A DNA stretch of 17,810 nucleotides, from contig CAJUIH010000076.1 of NCBI GenBank assembly GCA_910586045.1, positions 1 through 17,810 of the forward strand. The letters are read 5' to 3'. Shown here in pieces: positions 15,301 to 17,810 of this stretch. The translations under genes were made by a program, and so were the position numbers. Below the pieces are notes generated by a model. The model had not been told where the DNA came from. It saw only the letters and a program-made list of their open reading frames with translations, and did not search any database. Source of the stretch: an uncultured Eubacterium sp. GTDB taxonomy: Bacteria; Bacillota; Clostridia; Lachnospirales; Lachnospiraceae. How positions within the stretch are numbered: position 1 is the first letter of the stretch; each line of letters begins with the position of its first letter.

Positions 15301-17653
15301 CATTCACATCCGGCCGCAGTGTAGTATGCATCACATCCGTATACATGCCCATAATCTCATCTTCCAAGGAATCGTAACGGTGGAAATGAATCTCCCCGAC
15401 CCGCAGGTCCCTGACGTTTCCGGCTGTATTGCCCAGCCACATATGGATCTTATTGGCTGTAATCGTTTCATCCAGTTTGACAATATAATACGGATTGTCA
15501 TTGCTGTCTTTTTTCAAAATCAGCCTTGCACCGACTGATTTTGCCGCAGACGCATCCGACGAATGCCTGTATTGGATTTTTACCCCGCCGATATTGGATT
15601 TCTGGTCTTCCGCGCCAAAGGTAAAATAATTCATCCGGTAATCATCGTCCAATGTTACCGACATACCGCCGTCCGGGCGGTTATAAGAAATGCCGTCGTC
15701 CCAATCGGACTTATACCAATAGGAAGCAAAATCATCATCCACAAGCCCAAGCGCACTGTTTTTTGCTGTATCCAGCGGGCTTGCAACCATAGACGCCCCG
15801 CCGCTTCCGCCGTAAGCGGCGCTTACAATATGGGCTGTCAGCTTTCCGGCTCCGTTCGAAGTATTCAAAAGCTTATATTTCGGCAAAATCGGAGGTGCCA
15901 TTACTTTTGTGACTGCCGAAGCGGTCAGGGAAGCTTTTCCCCATCCCAGGTCATTCCAGCCTACGACATAAACCGAATACTCTTCCAGGTCCAAAAGGCC
16001 TGTAATCGTATATTTATTTTCTTCCAGTTTTCCTGTGCCGTCTGCTTTTTGTGTAAATCCCTCCACAACCGGTTTAAAATCCGCGTTCCGGTCAGAAGTC
16101 TGCTTATAATATACCATGTAACCGTCCGCGTCATCCATATCTTTCCAGGATACGAGAATGGATTTTGGGCCGCCCTGCGCCGTTACATTATCCGGAGGCG
16201 CCGGTTTTTCCTGCGGCGCCGGGATTCCGGTACTTTCCGCGGACCACGGGCTCTTCCAGCCGCCGTTTACCGAACGTACCCGGATCCGGTACGTCTCATA
16301 ATTGAGCATTTTTTGGTCATTGATCGAAGAGATCGCAAAAACGCTGTCCGATGCACGGAAAATCTGCGTCTGCAGCTCGCTTTGATCCTTAACCGGCCCG
16401 GTAATCTGTACCTCATACCCGGTGATATTTACCTGCGGTTTCCAGGATACGGTAAGCATTTTATTTCCCGGCGCTACCGAAGTAATCGAAGGAATATCCA
16501 GTTCCGGTTCCGGGATGCGCTCCGCCATATTGTTGACAAACTCTACTTTCGCAATTTCGATTAACGGCTGCTCCTTTTTCGTCGTCCCGGTAATACGGAT
16601 CGTCACCCGCTTTACGGCAATCTGCCCGCCAAGATCCAAAATCAGCGAGCCGTTGGATTCCTCACGCAGTGACGCGCTTTTCGCTTTCATAGACAAAGCG
16701 GCAACGGCCCGTCTGCCTGCACCGCTTAACGGAATCTGCATGGTTTGGCGCGCGCCATTTTCATCCACATAATCTACATCCGCCGTTCCGTCCGCAATCT
16801 GGCTGGCAAATTGTCCATCTTCCTTTTCAAATGGCGCATCGATGACAATGGCTTGTATTTTCGGAATCTGATCTGCCTGATCACTGTCGGACAAGGTAAA
16901 TTCGAACGCAATCGGATTATCGGCAGACACCGCGCCTTCCTTTTGCGGGCCGGCGATCATTGGTTTGCCTTCCCACAAAAGCCCTTCCAGGCTGCCGCTT
17001 GTGATCTTTCCCGCAGTCTGGACCGCGCCCTTTGCAATCCATAATTTTTCAACGGAAGAATTTTGCCGTTCATCCAAACTCTCCGCCAAAAATTTCATAT
17101 CGGCAATGTCCACGCTGCCGTCGCTGTTCAGATCATACGTTTCGTCGGTCAGTCCGCTGTGGACCGCTTTTAAAAGCGCTTCCTTATCTTCCTGGTCAAT
17201 CGTTCCATCCCCATTGACATCTCCCGGCCGGATCCATCCGCATGTGCCGCCGCCCGCCGCCTTAATCTTGGTTGGGCATACGGTGATCTTATGCGTCCAG
17301 CCGGACTGCACCTGGACCTCCTGCGTATAATCCGCAAATTTCTTGGATGCAATCGTAACCGTATACTTCCCGGCTGTCAATGGAAAACGCGCCGCCGACT
17401 GGGCTGCATCAGCCAGTGTTAACGTTTCATCCAATGACTGCCCCGCACCTTGTACCTTTACCGTTACGCCGCCGTCATACGGAAAAAAGCTGGATGAAAC
17501 CACCCTTACCTCCAGTGCGCTTTCCGCCTGCACTGTTTTTGTCTGTGCTGCCGCCGCATGCGTCTTGGCCGCTCCAAACACCTGTATGCCAGGGACGGCA
17601 CACGGCGAAAGAGCCAGACATGCTGCAAGCAGCGATGCTGCTAATTTCTTCAC
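12398..17653 (-). CDS. Giant secreted M60-family metallopeptidase with dockerin, fibronectin and discoidin-like modules
   Basis: The product is 1751 residues from GTG 17653, with GAGAGGAG 8 nt upstream; an ATG 57 bp earlier in frame (17710) would place 19 charged residues before the signal peptide and has no ribosome site. Order: signal peptide 1-28; dockerin-type pair of calcium loops (DVNGDGTIDQED 145-156, DLNSDGSVDIAD 174-185); galactose-binding-like region 200-375; fibronectin type III about 385-480 and 485-583; discoidin-like 593-760; M60-like peptidase about 845-1200 with zinc motif HEIGH (1122-1126), catalytic Glu1123 and Glu1137 in AVAEVTNN; fibronectin-like 1300-1405; discoidin-like 1410-1585; unassigned beta-rich tail 1590-1751. 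M60 enzymes cut glycosylated proteins such as mucins; that target is inferred. It is transcribed from copy 2 of the repeated promoter. Confidence 0.9.
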   Translation of the reverse strand: MKKLAASLLAACLALSPCAVPGIQVFGAAKTHAAAAQTKTVQAESALEVRVVSSSFFPYDGGVTVKVQGAGQSLDETLTLADAAQSAARFPLTAGKYTVTIASKKFADYTQEVQVQSGWTHKITVCPTKIKAAGGGTCGWIRPGDVNGDGTIDQEDKEALLKAVHSGLTDETYDLNSDGSVDIADMKFLAESLDERQNSSVEKLWIAKGAVQTAGKITSGSLEGLLWEGKPMIAGPQKEGAVSADNPIAFEFTLSDSDQADQIPKIQAIVIDAPFEKEDGQFASQIADGTADVDYVDENGARQTMQIPLSGAGRRAVAALSMKAKSASLREESNGSLILDLGGQIAVKRVTIRITGTTKKEQPLIEIAKVEFVNNMAERIPEPELDIPSITSVAPGNKMLTVSWKPQVNITGYEVQITGPVKDQSELQTQIFRASDSVFAISSINDQKMLNYETYRIRVRSVNGGWKSPWSAESTGIPAPQEKPAPPDNVTAQGGPKSILVSWKDMDDADGYMVYYKQTSDRNADFKPVVEGFTQKADGTGKLEENKYTITGLLDLEEYSVYVVGWNDLGWGKASLTASAVTKVMAPPILPKYKLLNTSNGAGKLTAHIVSAAYGGSGGASMVASPLDTAKNSALGLVDDDFASYWYKSDWDDGISYNRPDGGMSVTLDDDYRMNYFTFGAEDQKSNIGGVKIQYRHSSDASAAKSVGARLILKKDSNDNPYYIVKLDETITANKIHMWLGNTAGNVRDLRVGEIHFHRYDSLEDEIMGMYTDVMHTTLRPDVNESVIQGLERRLELTDADSGEKHPMYQELALELKTAREILNGNLDPAVVLSSQITAAKDKHLGFTGLNAWQPLGKTAYAGETLLVYVGHNTKRTGDAAQVQLVFTQHHAEAANVSRAQNLRIGRNEITVPQLASTAAERGGQLYAAYTGNNAADQYAVRIAGGSNIPVLNVYGKSGAQRTQALQAYVTELESYVGTIKAGHESKHAGTKNVNYEYGDGKNCILDATDLLLGQMMYSLPATQVLAGLGSAADKAAKLDNALKAMEDTMTLFYHHKGLSSDAGTARGNNALPSQHLNIRYMRMFAGAFMYAAGNHIGIEWGSAPLASGPNDMSGFGWGIAHEIGHDINQGAYAVAEVTNNYFSMLLTGKKRYTDTNVYKKVTSGTTGRASNVFTQLALYWQLHLAYDNNADDHYIYGTYEDQFNNLFFARVDTYARNPQSAPQAGLTLDGSADQNLMRLACAAANKNILPFFVRWGMEPDAATTAYAQKYGAEEAKALYYAHEDARAYRLAHPDEAGNVLQKDAATASVQKTEANGNKVKVSITRNSQVAPDAILGYEIIRTMYKDGKKQEPKVVGFQPYTGDTTEYTDLVSTINNRVMYYQVKAVDKYLNYSNPADAGFVKINTDGRLGKDNWTVETTMVSDQDQKVHTDDDPDGGYDEKNPGAADQASLHTIDRIIDNEIIDTADPEKDTDTVFHESAANPPAEATITIDMHQVESVTMLKYQGDALQSATVDVSTDGTNWKTVKKGFAGLGGSGTNELWFDALTADGSIQENFVGTYDARYVRLTIAKSGSISIREIDLCGPSGDNIEFQKKADGTIPVGRLTKNWQYGQDAADVVTTGALIFTGTYKGNPAYNVVIVYDEQGNVIGSSTGSGVEAASVILAQNPGNGNLGNTSDGTWIYFVQPKEGVDFNSYIGKNVRAELYRVDDALTLGGERLVSDTAVFTISSIDDMEITGNTVPSLPGAVSD

Positions 17654-17705
17654 GTTTTCATCTCCTCTCTCAAAAAACGTTGCAAGTGACTTTCTATACA
17701 TAAAC

Positions 17706-17736
17706 GGCAAGCGCCCGGATCATCCGTTCGCTTACC
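17706..17736 (-). promoter_or_regulatory. Stable hairpin in the 5' leader of the M60 peptidase mRNA
   Basis: Arms CGCTTACC (17729-17736) and GGCAAGCG (17706-17713) pair over 8 bp with one G-U. Inside are a 2x2 internal loop and a 4-bp helix CGGA/TCCG with a TGA triloop. It lies between the promoter (17761-17789) and the GTG at 17653. No T-run follows in the minus direction, so it is not a terminator; it may protect the message or bind a regulator. Confidence 0.5.
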
Positions 17737-17760
17737 GGAATTTTCCGCTTTTTTCCATAC

Positions 17761-17789
17761 TATATAAACGGCGTAAAATTTCAGCACAA
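17761..17789 (-). promoter_or_regulatory. Promoter of the M60 peptidase / cohesin-like operon
   Basis: TTGTGC (17784-17789), 17 bp, TATATA (17761-17766) on the minus strand, identical to the promoter at 6415-6443. The predicted start near 17753 gives a leader of about 100 nt. Confidence 0.6.
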
Positions 17790-17810
17790 TATCATTTGTT
17801 TCTGGCCCGC
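17761..17810. repeat. Copy 2 of the >=50-bp exact repeat, cut by the window end
   Basis: Identical base for base to 6415-6464. The right arm of the inverted repeat and any further identity lie outside the window. The 8-mer TAAACGGC of the repeat's left arm also recurs at 17701-17708, within the leader. Confidence 0.97.

Noticed and set aside
13169..16564. Long plus-strand open frames (312 and 333 codons) opposite the M60 gene
   Set aside because: They mirror the codon bias of the sense gene, are rich in Arg/His/Cys/Phe as expected of antisense frames, and have no ribosome sites.
17654..17710. Start of the M60 protein at ATG 17710
   Set aside because: It would add a charged 19-residue stretch before the signal peptide and overlap the leader hairpin; the GTG at 17653 has the good ribosome site.

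Overview
The window looks like a piece of chromosome from an anaerobic, probably gut- or host-associated member of the Clostridia (Lachnospiraceae-like; lineage inferred, not proven). Reasons: strong AGGAGG-type ribosome binding sites, sigma-A promoters of Firmicutes type, a one-polypeptide flavin/rhodanese/siroheme/ferredoxin reductase, MATE exporters of clostridial type, a dockerin-bearing surface protease, and secreted proteins with Ig-like and fibronectin type III modules. Genes in the window end with both TAA and TGA at family-consistent positions, so the standard bacterial code applies. No tRNA, rRNA, CRISPR array, transposase or phage gene was seen.

Layout. 1-183: leader of a small two-helix membrane protein (184-516, +), followed by a hairpin terminator. 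625-1551 (-): a MobA-like nucleotidyltransferase fused to a ModE-type DNA-binding domain, divergent from a secreted transglutaminase-like protein with a C-terminal Ig-like domain (1714-3762, +). 3794-6376 (-): an 860-residue CoA-disulfide-reductase-like / rhodanese / siroheme / ferredoxin fusion. 6538-7917 (-): type I glutamine synthetase, whose usual N-terminal extension lies just upstream in the same frame but is cut off by a TGA. 8077-9405 (-) and 9569-10900 (+): two divergent MATE exporters. 11053-12309 and 12398-17653 (both -): a probable operon encoding a giant secreted M60 metallopeptidase with a dockerin, and then a secreted protein with a cohesin-like N-terminal domain, a Pro-Gly-Thr linker and two fibronectin type III domains.

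How parts may work together. The last two genes could form a non-cellulosomal cohesin-dockerin complex aimed at host or mucin glycoproteins: one partner carries the dockerin, catalytic and discoidin-like modules, and the other may carry the cohesin. The transglutaminase-like protein is a third secreted multidomain product. The reductase fusion and glutamine synthetase are cytoplasmic sulfur-redox and nitrogen enzymes with their own promoters.

The most unusual non-coding signal is a block of at least 50 bp, identical at 6415-6464 and 17761-17810. In both places it forms the -35/-10 promoter of the next minus-strand gene (the reductase fusion and the M60 peptidase). The complete copy sits among interleaved inverted repeats and a mirrored promoter-like sequence pointing back into glnA. 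Its second copy is cut by the window end.
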